Assembly: GCF_023195775.1 (NCBI RefSeq)
Contig: NZ_CP096205.1
Span: 1,488,001-1,552,000, forward strand
DNA length: 64,000 nt
DNA from: Flavobacterium azooxidireducens
GTDB lineage: Bacteria > Bacteroidota > Bacteroidia > Flavobacteriales > Flavobacteriaceae
Direction of reading: 5' to 3'
In this document: positions 17,003-25,015 of the stretch, one piece after another
Numbering within the stretch: the stretch's first letter is position 1
How the letters are laid out: every line of letters begins with the position of its first letter
The notes under the pieces: generated by a model
The model's input: only the letters and a program-made list of their open reading frames with translations
What the model was told of the DNA's origin: nothing
Databases searched by the model: none
Translations under genes and position numbers: made by a program

Positions 17003-17060
17003 AAATCGAAATGACAAGATTGTGGGTAAACGGTGACCGAAAACAGATAACAAACAACGG

Positions 17061-18221
17061 TTACACCAACTTCCATAAAGCCCGAAAAGTAGCCTTAATA
17101 AATAACCATTTTGGTAACGTTAACATTACTTTTAAATCAGAATAAATAGTTCCTTCTTCGTTCAAAAATTTGAAGATATTTTGAATGGAATTTTTTTGAA
17201 AAAGTGTTCCAAAAAGTTGAGCTCCCAATTCATTATTTTGATGTAAAACTTCCAACAAAATTAAATCATAAAACCAATAGCGGTTTTTTTGATGAAATTT
17301 GGAAAGGTTTTGATTTGTTTTTAAAAATCCCACCAATTTTTCAGATTGTTTTTTACTGTTGAAGAAAGTAAAACCTGTACTAGCTTTTGTCCAACCACCT
17401 GCCGTTCCGATAAATAAAATCCGCTCTGAATTTTGTTTATGAAACGGAAAACAAGTCATTGGAATGTTTCCTGCTTCTTTTTCTACAATTTCATAATCTG
17501 TTATTCCTAAATTTTGAAGATAGTTTTGAATTGCTTTTTTGTATAGTGATTTTTCTAATAAATCTTCAGAAAACAACGTATATTCAAACAAAGCTTCGCT
17601 TTTTGAATTTGGTAAAACATACATAAATCGAGTGTTTCCGTCTTGTTCAATCGTAAAATCCATAAATTTTACTTCAGAATCATCAAAAATTGCTTCTTTG
17701 GTTTTGATGAACCAGCCGATAAAATGTTGCTTTAAATAGGGATATTTCTTTTGGTTGAGAATTGGATTAACATCAAAAAAACTATTCAATAAAAAATTTG
17801 AAGTATAAGTTTGATTTTTTCCTTGAATTTCAACCGAATTTTCAATCGTTTTCCAATGTATGATTTCATCATTTATAAAAGCAAAATTAGATTTAGATGA
17901 AATCGTATCGAATACCAATTTGTAAAAATCACTACTTCTAATCATTTTATACAAATAAGGATGCATATCAAAAGATTGTTGAAAATCCTGATTTCCTATA
18001 AATGCTTTTTCCCAGGTTTTAGATAGGATGGAATCGAATTCGCCATTTGGTTCTTCCCAAAAACACCACGTTCGGTCGTTTTGGTTTTTTATTTCTTTGT
18101 CGATGATTAGAATAGATTTATCATTAAACCACGGATCATTCGCCATTTGAAAAGCGGTGAGTAAACCGGATAATCCGGAACCTAGGATGATGTAATCGTA
18201 TTTTTTTGACACGGATTTCAC
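17061..18221 (-). CDS. crtY: Lycopene beta-cyclase (CrtY type)
   Basis: The protein has 386 residues. It starts with a dinucleotide-binding motif (IILGSGLSGLLTAFQM), then DRTWCFWEE near residue 50 as in lycopene cyclases, and EAGNIPMTCFPF and FIGTAGGWTKASTGFTF in the second half. It cyclises the ends of lycopene to beta-carotene, on the way to zeaxanthin or related yellow pigments. No other carotenoid gene lies in the window. There is no ATG: the start is GTG at 18221 or GTG at 18212, both inside a dispersed repeat, with an in-frame TAA just upstream. The IS110 right end is 53 bp beyond the stop. Confidence 0.9.
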   Translation of the reverse strand: MKSVSKKYDYIILGSGLSGLLTAFQMANDPWFNDKSILIIDKEIKNQNDRTWCFWEEPNGEFDSILSKTWEKAFIGNQDFQQSFDMHPYLYKMIRSSDFYKLVFDTISSKSNFAFINDEIIHWKTIENSVEIQGKNQTYTSNFLLNSFFDVNPILNQKKYPYLKQHFIGWFIKTKEAIFDDSEVKFMDFTIEQDGNTRFMYVLPNSKSEALFEYTLFSEDLLEKSLYKKAIQNYLQNLGITDYEIVEKEAGNIPMTCFPFHKQNSERILFIGTAGGWTKASTGFTFFNSKKQSEKLVGFLKTNQNLSKFHQKNRYWFYDLILLEVLHQNNELGAQLFGTLFQKNSIQNIFKFLNEEGTIYSDLKVMLTLPKWLFIKATFRALWKLV

Positions 18222-18448
18222 GAATTAACACGGATTTTGAATTTCACAAAGCTACTTATTATGATTAAGTTTATGATAAAAACTTAAAATTAAGCAAATT
18301 TTTCAGCGTCTCGTCTCCCATCCAACGTATGTGGTTTTTGGGAGATTATTTTATTTGACACAGATTTCACGAATTAACACGGATTCTGAATTTCACTAAG
18401 CTTATGATTGAGATTTTAAATCCGTGTTAATTCGTGAAATCCGTGTCT
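18207..18448. repeat. Dispersed CACGGATTTCACGAATTAAC repeat, two direct copies and one inverted
   Basis: CACGGATTTCACGAATTAAC and flanks occur at 18207-18260 and, with few changes, at 18354-18410. A reverse-complement copy (TCCGTGTTAATTCGTGAAAT...) occupies 18419-18447. The first copy supplies the start codon region of crtY. Confidence 0.8.
18247..18254 (-). promoter_or_regulatory. Possible promoter -7 element of crtY
   Basis: TAGCTTTG on the minus strand matches TAnnTTTG and lies 25 bp upstream of the GTG at 18221. It falls within the dispersed repeat; the second copy of the repeat reads CACTAAGCTT at this place and lacks the box. Confidence 0.4.
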
Positions 18449-18452
18449 AAAA

Positions 18453-18971
18453 TTAAAATCTATTCTTAAAATTCTTAAAATCCTCATTCAACCCCTTAAA
18501 ATCCAAAACACCTTTTCGGTTTTTCAAATGATCTAAAATAACAAATGATTTCTCAATCCGAAGTTGCGAACTTTTGTATTTATTGACCACATGAATTAAC
18601 GTTCGTTGTTTTCCGGGTGTGAGTTTATGAAACAAATCGCTTCCTTCGGGATCGCTGAAAAAAACTTCTTCCATTTCTTCGGATAGTGGCATGCCGTATT
18701 TGCTATCGTCTTTCACTAATTCAACTTTTACATCATCATTCAAATGCAAATTCAGTTTTTTAGAGATTTCTCTATTCAATAAAATATAATGAAAAGTCAC
18801 TTTTGGTAACATCGCACAATGAAAAGAAAAATTTCCGTTAAGTGTGCAAACCACGCGTTTGTCTTTCGCTTCTTTCAGCAATTTTTCAAAAACAGCCGGA
18901 GGAATAGGGATGTGTAATTCCCAATACAACGCATTATCATCAAATGAACAAACCTGACCGTTAAATTTCAT
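18453..18971 (-). CDS. DUF1905 / YdeI-OmdA family protein
   Basis: The protein has 172 residues. Residues 1-85 resemble DUF1905 (barrel with LNGNFSFHCAMLP and NREISKKLNL). Residues 95-155 match the YdeI/OmpD-associated helical domain: MPLSEEMEEVFFSDPEGSDLF, then LTPGKQRTLIHVVNKYKSSQLRIEKS. Such proteins have been called bacteriocin-protection proteins, but their molecular function is unclear. It is cytoplasmic by sequence and divergent from rpiB, sharing a 57-bp intergenic region. Confidence 0.78.
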   Translation of the reverse strand: MKFNGQVCSFDDNALYWELHIPIPPAVFEKLLKEAKDKRVVCTLNGNFSFHCAMLPKVTFHYILLNREISKKLNLHLNDDVKVELVKDDSKYGMPLSEEMEEVFFSDPEGSDLFHKLTPGKQRTLIHVVNKYKSSQLRIEKSFVILDHLKNRKGVLDFKGLNEDFKNFKNRF

Positions 18972-18992
18972 CCTAAGCTGATTGAATTTGAT

Positions 18993-19000
18993 TATTTTTG
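18993..19000 (+). promoter_or_regulatory. Promoter -7 element of rpiB
   Basis: TATTTTTG matches TAnnTTTG and ends 28 bp before the rpiB start codon. Confidence 0.5.
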
Positions 19001-19028
19001 TAAAGATAAAAATAACAACACAACTAAA

Positions 19029-19460
19029 ATGAAAATCTCAATTGGAAACGATCACGCTGGCCCGGATTATAAAAAAGCCATCGTTGCTTTTTTAGAAAAA
19101 CAAGGCCATGAAGTCATTAATCACGGAACCAACACAACAGATAGTGTGGATTATCCCGATTTTGGTCATCCGGTAGCCACCGATGTAGAAACCGGAAAAG
19201 CCGATTTAGGCATCGTGATTTGCGGCAGCGGTAACGGCATTGCTATGACCGTCAACAAACACCAAGGCATTAGAGCTGCTTTGTGTTGGACAAAAGAAAT
19301 TTCGGCTTTGGCCAGACAACATAATGATGCGAATATCATTAGTATTCCGGCACGATTTACTTCGATTCCGCAAGCGGTTGAAATGGTGGAAACGTTTTTG
19401 AAAACTGATTTTGAAGGAGGAAGACATCAGAATCGAGTGAATAAAATAAGTTGTTCGTAA
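19029..19460 (+). CDS. rpiB: Ribose 5-phosphate isomerase B
   Basis: The protein has 143 residues, full length for RpiB/LacAB. It shows GNDHAGPDYK at the N-terminus (substrate-binding D-H), the catalytic-cysteine loop VICGSGNGIAM (residues 63-73), and RH.NRV near the C-terminus, which binds phosphate. It interconverts ribose 5-phosphate and ribulose 5-phosphate in the pentose phosphate pathway. It is probably transcribed alone; a large inverted repeat follows the stop. Confidence 0.95.
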   Translation: MKISIGNDHAGPDYKKAIVAFLEKQGHEVINHGTNTTDSVDYPDFGHPVATDVETGKADLGIVICGSGNGIAMTVNKHQGIRAALCWTKEISALARQHNDANIISIPARFTSIPQAVEMVETFLKTDFEGGRHQNRVNKISCS

Positions 19461-19467
19461 CAATTTG

Positions 19468-19530
19468 AACCATTAAGGAATTAAGAAAAATTAAGAATTC
19501 AACTTAATGAACCTTAACTCCTTAATGGTT
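19468..19530 (+). terminator. Large inverted repeat downstream of rpiB
   Basis: AACCATTAAGGA (19468-19479) is the exact reverse complement of TCCTTAATGGTT (19519-19530), with inner TTAAG/CTTAA pairing. It is followed by TAAAAAAC rather than a T run, so it could be a terminator or a dispersed palindromic repeat. Confidence 0.45.
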
Positions 19531-19549
19531 TAAAAAACAAAATATATAG

Positions 19550-20455
19550 ATGTCTACCAACCCAAAAATCCACAAGCACAACGTAACCGGAAAAAATCTG
19601 ATTTTATCCATTTTACTTAATACGTTGATTACGATTGCTCAAGTGATTGGTGGAATTATTTCGGGTAGTTTGGCTTTAATTTCGGATGCGTTGCACAATT
19701 TTTCGGATGTGCTTTCGCTGATTTTTAGTTTGGTAGCTCACAAATTATCCCGACGAAAAGCTTCTATCAGTCATACTTTTGGTTATAAACGAGCTGAATT
19801 AATTGCAGCGTTTATCAATGCATCTACGTTGATAGTTGTGGCGTTTATATTGATTTATCATGCAATAATTAAATTAGCACATCCCGAACCAATTGAATCC
19901 AGTTTAGTGATTTGGTTAGCACTTTTAGGAATTGCTGTCAATGGATTTTCTGTTTTATTACTTCGTAAAGATGCGGCTCATAATTTGAATATGAAGTCGG
20001 CTTATTTGCATTTATTTACTGATATGATGGCTTCTGTTGCGGTTTTAACCGGCGGATTATTAATGAAATTCTATCAAATTTATTGGGTTGATAGTGTGAT
20101 GACATTGCTGATTGCTGTTTACTTAATCATTGTTGGTTTCGATTTATTTATAAAATCCACCAAAATGTTGATGTTGTTTACACCGGATACCATCGACATT
20201 AAAGAAATTGTTAGAGAAGTGCATCAAATCAAAGGAGTTGGAAAATTACACCACATTCACGTTTGGCATTTAAACGAAGAAGAATTGCATTTAGAAGCTC
20301 ATTTAGACTGTGCCGCAGACATCAAAATGAGTGAATTCAACGATTTATTGCATGAAATTGAAGAAGTGCTTTATGAAAAATTCGACATTAACCATGTGAA
20401 TATTCAACCTGAATTTCAAAAAGTGGACCCGAAGGATTTTATTGTGCAGGATTGA
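19550..20455 (+). CDS. Cation diffusion facilitator (Zn/Co/Cd efflux) transporter
   Basis: The protein has 301 residues and six transmembrane helices. The second helix carries the metal-site residues in SDALHNFSD and the fifth carries HLFTD, giving the H-D/H-D arrangement typical of zinc-type CDF proteins. The C-terminal cytosolic domain (about 215-290) is ferredoxin-like with HHIHVWHLNEEELHLEAH. CDF proteins work as dimeric proton/metal antiporters in the inner membrane. The metal is inferred as zinc or a related divalent ion; no regulator or other efflux gene is adjacent. Confidence 0.9.
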   Translation: MSTNPKIHKHNVTGKNLILSILLNTLITIAQVIGGIISGSLALISDALHNFSDVLSLIFSLVAHKLSRRKASISHTFGYKRAELIAAFINASTLIVVAFILIYHAIIKLAHPEPIESSLVIWLALLGIAVNGFSVLLLRKDAAHNLNMKSAYLHLFTDMMASVAVLTGGLLMKFYQIYWVDSVMTLLIAVYLIIVGFDLFIKSTKMLMLFTPDTIDIKEIVREVHQIKGVGKLHHIHVWHLNEEELHLEAHLDCAADIKMSEFNDLLHEIEEVLYEKFDINHVNIQPEFQKVDPKDFIVQD

Positions 20456-20506
20456 TACTACTCTTACTAAAAAAGAAATCACATTTTACCAATATAAATA
20501 ACTATA

Positions 20507-22630
20507 ATGAATCAAATTCAATATATTCAAAACGCCACACAACTTCCTGTTAAAGGAATTGAAAATACGTTACAACTTCTTTCAGAAGACTGCACAATTC
20601 CCTTCATTTCCCGATACCGAAAAGATCAAACCGGCAATTTAGATGAAGTTCAAATCGAGCAAATTTTCAAGCTCAACAAACAATTTGAAGAAATTGTAAA
20701 GCGAAAAGAATCTATTTTAAAAGCAATTGTAGAGCAAGGACAACTTTCACCTGAATTAAAATTGAAAATTGAAAATTCTTTTGATTTACAAGAAATAGAA
20801 GATTTCTACTTACCCTACAAAAAAAAGAAAAAAACCAAAGCTGATGCTGCACGTGAAAAAGGACTAGAACCTTTAGCGAAGATTATTATGGCACAAAACA
20901 GCGATGATATTGAGTTCATTGCTTCAAAATATTTGAACGATAAAGTAGCCAATGAAGACGAAGCATTACAAGGAGCAAGAGACATTATTGCCGAATGGAT
21001 CAATGAAAACAGCTTTGTCCGAAAAAATTTACGTCGATTGTTTCAACGAAAAGCGATTGTTTCAACCAAAGTAGTGAAATCAAAAAAAGAAGATGAAAAT
21101 GCTCAAAAATTCAACCAATATTTTGATTGGGCAGAACCACTTTCAAAAACACCATCGCATCGATTATTGGCCATGTTGCGTGCAGAAGCCGAAGGTTTTG
21201 TGAAAATGAACGTAGAAATCGAACCGGATGAAGCTCTAGAGTTCATTGAAAATAATACAATTAAAAACAACAAAGAAACGGCACATCAACTGAAATTAGC
21301 CATAAAAGATAGTTACAAACGCTTGCTTGAACCCGCTATTTCCAACGAAACGCTACAAGAATTTAAAACCAAAGCCGATGCAAAAGCCATTGACGTTTTT
21401 GCTCAGAATTTGAGTCAGTTACTACTTGCACCGCCTTTAGGTGAAAAGCGAATTTTGGCCATTGATCCGGGTTATCGTTCGGGTTGCAAAGTGGTTTGTT
21501 TGGATGAAAAAGGAGATTTGTTATACAACGAAACCATTTATCCACATCCACCACAAAATGAAAATGCAATGGCGATGAAAAAAATCCGTTCGATGGTTAA
21601 TGCGTATAACATTGAAGCAATTTCAATCGGAAACGGAACAGCCAGTCGTGAAACGGAATTTTTCATCAAAAAAATTGCTTTCGATAAGCCGATTCAGGTT
21701 TTTGTAGTTTCTGAAGCCGGAGCATCTGTTTATTCCGCTTCCAAAATTGCACGAGATGAATTTCCAAATTATGATGTCACAGTTCGAGGTTCAGTTTCTA
21801 TTGGAAGACGACTTTCGGATCCGTTGGCAGAATTGGTAAAAATTGATGCTAAATCCATCGGCGTTGGTCAATACCAACACGATGTAGATCAAACCAAATT
21901 AAAAGAAGAATTAGACACTGTTGTAGTTCGATGTGTGAATTCGGTGGGTGTTAACTTGAATACCGCCAGTAAATCATTATTGAGTTATGTATCGGGAATT
22001 GGCGAAAAAATGGCTGAAAACATTGTGGCTTTTCGTTCCGAAAACGGACCGTTTGAAGACCGGAAACAGTTGAAAAAAGTACCACGATTGGGCGAAAAAG
22101 CCTATCAACAAGCTGCTGCTTTTATTCGTATTCAAAACGGAAAAAACCCGTTGGATAATTCGGCGGTGCATCCGGAAGCGTATTCAATTGTGGAAAAAAT
22201 GGCGAAAGATTTAAAAATTTCGCTATCTGATTTAATTGGAAATAAGGAAAAAATTTCGCTAATCAAACCCGAAAATTATACCAACCAAACCATTGGAATT
22301 TTAGGAATAAAAGACGTCTTAAAAGAACTCGAAAAACCCGGATTAGATCCAAGAAAATCGGCTAAAGTTTTTGAATTTGACCCGAATGTAAAAAAAATGT
22401 CTGATTTACGAACCGGTATGATTTTACCCGGAATTGTCAATAACATTACTGCTTTTGGTTGCTTTGTAGATATTGGATTAAAAGAAAGTGGATTGGTTCA
22501 CATTTCACAACTCAAAGAAGGTTTTGTTTCGGATGTAAATGAAGTCGTGAAATTGCATCAACATGTTCAAGTCAAAGTTGTTGAAGTTGATGAAGTGAGG
22601 AAACGGATTCAGTTGACGATGGTAATATAA
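20507..22630 (+). CDS. tex: Tex-family transcription accessory / S1 RNA-binding protein
   Basis: The protein has 707 residues: an N-terminal helical HTH-like region (1-200), a YqgF/RNase H-like core (about 318-445, ILAIDPGYRSGCKVV), helix-hairpin-helix motifs (NTASKSLLSYVSGIGEKMAENI, then VPRLGEKAYQQAAAFIR) and a C-terminal S1 domain (about 638-705, starting GMILPGIVNNITAFG). Tex binds RNA/DNA and acts with the transcription machinery. The frame is complete, but its last 93 bp (22538-22630) are duplicated at 24684-24776 beyond a defence cassette, so the current 3' end may have come with that cassette. Confidence 0.95.
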   Translation: MNQIQYIQNATQLPVKGIENTLQLLSEDCTIPFISRYRKDQTGNLDEVQIEQIFKLNKQFEEIVKRKESILKAIVEQGQLSPELKLKIENSFDLQEIEDFYLPYKKKKKTKADAAREKGLEPLAKIIMAQNSDDIEFIASKYLNDKVANEDEALQGARDIIAEWINENSFVRKNLRRLFQRKAIVSTKVVKSKKEDENAQKFNQYFDWAEPLSKTPSHRLLAMLRAEAEGFVKMNVEIEPDEALEFIENNTIKNNKETAHQLKLAIKDSYKRLLEPAISNETLQEFKTKADAKAIDVFAQNLSQLLLAPPLGEKRILAIDPGYRSGCKVVCLDEKGDLLYNETIYPHPPQNENAMAMKKIRSMVNAYNIEAISIGNGTASRETEFFIKKIAFDKPIQVFVVSEAGASVYSASKIARDEFPNYDVTVRGSVSIGRRLSDPLAELVKIDAKSIGVGQYQHDVDQTKLKEELDTVVVRCVNSVGVNLNTASKSLLSYVSGIGEKMAENIVAFRSENGPFEDRKQLKKVPRLGEKAYQQAAAFIRIQNGKNPLDNSAVHPEAYSIVEKMAKDLKISLSDLIGNKEKISLIKPENYTNQTIGILGIKDVLKELEKPGLDPRKSAKVFEFDPNVKKMSDLRTGMILPGIVNNITAFGCFVDIGLKESGLVHISQLKEGFVSDVNEVVKLHQHVQVKVVEVDEVRKRIQLTMVI

Positions 22631-22644
22631 TTTTCGTATTTTTG
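22614..22644 (+). promoter_or_regulatory. Promoter of the ptuAB operon
   Basis: TTG (22614-22616) and TATTTTTG (22637-22644) are separated by 20 bp, a good fit to the Bacteroidetes TTG-N19-20-TAnnTTTG promoter. The -33 part lies in the last codons of tex, so the cassette carries its own promoter. Confidence 0.6.
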
Positions 22645-22662
22645 TTAAATAGAGTTATAATA

Positions 22663-23967
22663 ATGGAAATTAAAAATTTAAATAGAGAAAGTCACTTGTA
22701 TTTCATTTCGTTAGATTTGGGAAGCGTAGGTTGTTTCAAGGAGGCTCAAAAGTTAGATTTGTCTGATAATAAGGGGAAGTATTCACCTTGGACAATTATA
22801 CTTGGAGATAATGGATCAGGTAAGACAACATTATTGAAAGTGATTGCAAATTCATTTATATTAAATGAGTTTAAGAACAATCAAAAATTTTACAGCCAAA
22901 AGCAACCTTTAACTATTATAACTAATCCTAATGGAATTTATAACAGTAAGAGTTTTGTTCGCTACAGATTAAATAATGATAGAACTAAAAAACATTATTT
23001 TATATCAATTACCTCTGATAAGGACGGATCTAATGTAAAAGAATTGACTTTTGACGCAGATTTGAATAACTTATTACTTTTTTCTTATGGTGCTTCTAGA
23101 CGGATGAGTAAAAACCCAAGCTTTTCAAGTAACTCCTTTAATCAAGATAAACTTTCATCTCTATTTGATGAAAGTGTTGAATTAATAAATGTGGAAGAAT
23201 GGTATTTGCAAAAGTATTTAGCTGTTCAAACCTCCGATATTGAAATTAAAAATCAATTAGTAAATCAATTAGAAATTATTAAAAATATTTTAATTGATTT
23301 TCTTCCTGATGTTTTTGATTTAAGAATAAAAGAAGTCAAAAATTTAAATGATAAATCTTCATTAGAAGTTAAAATTAATACTAAAGATTGGATTAATCTA
23401 AGAGACTTAAGCTTTGGTTATCAAACCATAACAGCTTTATTAGTAGATATAGCATCAAAAATGATGGAAGAATATCCAGAAAAAGACAACCCATTAGAAC
23501 AACCGGTAATTATTTTGATTGATGAAATTGATTTACACTTACATCCTAAATGGCAAAGAACAGTTATAAATAAACTATCGCACCACTTTCCAAAGGCACA
23601 ATTTATTGTTACTGCTCACAGTCCATTAATTGTTCAAGCAGCTCAAGACAGAAATGCAAATATTGTAGTATGTAGAAAAGATGGAGATAAAGTTGTTATA
23701 GATAATAATCCAGAGAGTGTTACAGGTTGGAGAATTGATCAAATTTTGACATCTGATTTGTTTGAGGTTGAAAGCCCAAGATCTAAAGAAACTCAAAAGG
23801 CTGTTGATGACTATATCAAATTAAAAGGCAAGAAAAACCTAGCTAAATCTGATTTAGAAAAATTAGAATCATTAACACCGCTAGTTCAAGAAGTTTACGG
23901 ACAAAAAAAGGAGGAATCTGAATTAGATATTAAACTAAAGAAGTTCGCTGAAAAATATTTAAAATGA
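22663..23967 (+). CDS. ptuA: Septu defence ATPase PtuA
   Basis: The protein has 434 residues from the ATG at 22663; a TTG at 22642 lies in the promoter and is not preferred. It is an AAA/ABC-type ATPase of the RecF/OLD kind: Walker A GDNGSGKTT (48-56), a signature-like LSFGYQT, Walker B ILIDEID (284-290) with LHLHPKWQ, and the histidine switch TAHSP (H319). It ends in a charged helical tail and shares four bases with the HNH gene. This pair is the layout of Septu anti-phage systems, in which PtuA holds PtuB in a complex. There is no TOPRIM domain, and no retron reverse transcriptase lies nearby. Confidence 0.85.
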   Translation: MEIKNLNRESHLYFISLDLGSVGCFKEAQKLDLSDNKGKYSPWTIILGDNGSGKTTLLKVIANSFILNEFKNNQKFYSQKQPLTIITNPNGIYNSKSFVRYRLNNDRTKKHYFISITSDKDGSNVKELTFDADLNNLLLFSYGASRRMSKNPSFSSNSFNQDKLSSLFDESVELINVEEWYLQKYLAVQTSDIEIKNQLVNQLEIIKNILIDFLPDVFDLRIKEVKNLNDKSSLEVKINTKDWINLRDLSFGYQTITALLVDIASKMMEEYPEKDNPLEQPVIILIDEIDLHLHPKWQRTVINKLSHHFPKAQFIVTAHSPLIVQAAQDRNANIVVCRKDGDKVVIDNNPESVTGWRIDQILTSDLFEVESPRSKETQKAVDDYIKLKGKKNLAKSDLEKLESLTPLVQEVYGQKKEESELDIKLKKFAEKYLK

Positions 23968-24653
23968 TAAAAGTAACTAGAACAGCAAAGCCAAATGTTT
24001 TAGTTCAAAATTCTTTAAATTGGACTGAACAGTATTTATTAGCAAAAGAAGTTTATACTCAATCTAATACATTAGCAAACAAAAAAGCAATAGGTAAAGC
24101 TGAAAAACGCTATAATCACACAGACGTTAAATCGGCTTTAAAGAAGATGTTTAATAAAAAATGTGCTTTTTGCGAAAGTCGTATCACGCATGTAGATTAC
24201 GGTCAGATTGAACACTTCAAGCCTAAATCTAAATATCCTGAACTATGTTTTGAATGGAATAATTTTTTATTATCATGTTCTATTTGTAATGGAAAAGCGA
24301 ATAAAGGAGATAAATTTCCTTTGGAAAATGAAGATGGGCCTTTTATTCATCCAGTTGATGAGAATCCGCAAGATTTTTTTAAATTTGAATACGACGATTT
24401 GACTCAAACTTTTCTACTTTTCCCGGCTAATCAAAGAGCAGAAACTACTATCAAGATATTGGGTTTAAATAGAGAGGATTTGGTTGAAAATAGAACTATT
24501 GAGTTAAAAAAAATTTTATTTTTTTTAGAGGATTTAATTGGGGAAAATTTTGACGAACAAAAATTTAATGCTTTTGAAAAAATGTTTTCTGAAAAGGATC
24601 AATACTTTGCTTTTATTTCAGCTTTAATTCAAAAAATTAGAAGTAATATTTAA
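23964..24653 (+). CDS. ptuB: Septu defence HNH nuclease PtuB
   Basis: The protein has 229 residues. A zinc-bound HNH site is visible: C67xxC70 (CAFCE), E83-H84 (QIEHFKPKS), N99/N100, and C105xxC108 (SCSICNGK). This matches the TIGR02646-type HNH proteins that are PtuB in Septu systems. It overlaps ptuA by ATGA (translational coupling). The predicted action is nucleic-acid cleavage after phage sensing by the complex. Codon usage is more AT-rich than in the neighbouring tex, consistent with horizontal acquisition. Confidence 0.86.
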   Translation: MIKVTRTAKPNVLVQNSLNWTEQYLLAKEVYTQSNTLANKKAIGKAEKRYNHTDVKSALKKMFNKKCAFCESRITHVDYGQIEHFKPKSKYPELCFEWNNFLLSCSICNGKANKGDKFPLENEDGPFIHPVDENPQDFFKFEYDDLTQTFLLFPANQRAETTIKILGLNREDLVENRTIELKKILFFLEDLIGENFDEQKFNAFEKMFSEKDQYFAFISALIQKIRSNI

Positions 24654-24683
24654 TACTACATATTTAAATTTTTTTACTAAAAT

Positions 24684-24776
24684 AATGAAGTCGTGAAATT
24701 GCATCAACATGTTCAAGTAAAAGTGGTTGAGGTGGATGAAGTGAGAAAAAGGATTCAATTAACTATGATTCTATAA
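24684..24776 (+). pseudogene. Displaced tex 3' end
   Basis: This encodes the last 30 codons of Tex in frame to a stop (N-E-V-V-K-L-H-Q-H-V-Q-V...L-T-M-I-L). The first 35 bp are identical to 22538-22572; the rest differs at 12 positions, nearly all synonymous, with only the last two residues changed. It has no start and is not translated as a gene. It is followed by what looks like the original tex terminator. Confidence 0.9.
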
Positions 24777-24837
24777 CTAAAACGTGTAATTTTTATACAA
24801 ACCATCTCCCGATTTCAACTATTTTACCCATTCTTAT

Positions 24838-24871
24838 AAAAGTTGTTTTTTAAATCTAAAAGACAACTTTT
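24838..24871 (+). terminator. Stem-loop, probable original tex terminator
   Basis: AAAAGTTGTTTTTTA (24838-24852) pairs with TAAAAGACAACTTTT (24857-24871): 15 bp with one G-U pair and a 4-nt loop, then TCATATTTTA. It lies 61 bp after the displaced tex stop codon. The stretch from here to 25015 shows nothing else recognisable. Confidence 0.6.
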
Positions 24872-25015
24872 CATATTTTATAAAATTAAACAACTGAAAG
24901 TCAATCAATTAATATAATTCATTCTCTACATTTCAACAGCTATTATATTTTATTTTTTATTCGGCATTTTTATTGTTTAGGATTAATCAACCATAAACTA
25001 TTAAAACCAAGAAAA

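Larger units (their letters stand above)
15804..17007 (+). mobile_element. IS110-family insertion sequence
   Basis: The element is about 1.2 kb. Its ends are set by the interrupted palindrome: the left flank ends ...CTTCGTC at 15803 and the right flank resumes TCGAAATGAC. A TC dinucleotide occurs at both junctions (15802-15803 and 17006-17007) and may be the crossover core. There are no terminal inverted repeats and no longer target duplication, as is usual for IS110. The parts are a 179-bp left end with a bridge-RNA candidate, one DEDD transposase gene, and a right end only a few bases beyond the stop codon. Confidence 0.88.
22631..24683 (+). other. Inserted Septu defence cassette between two tex 3' ends
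   Basis: These 2,053 bp hold only the promoter region, ptuA and ptuB, and separate the used tex 3' end from a second, displaced one. There is no integrase or transposase inside. The bounding 93-bp copies behave like attachment-type direct repeats. Confidence 0.75.

Noticed and set aside
22631..24653. Retron-associated Septu
   Set aside because: No reverse transcriptase gene and no room for a structured msr-msd RNA: only 32 bp separate the tex stop codon from ptuA.
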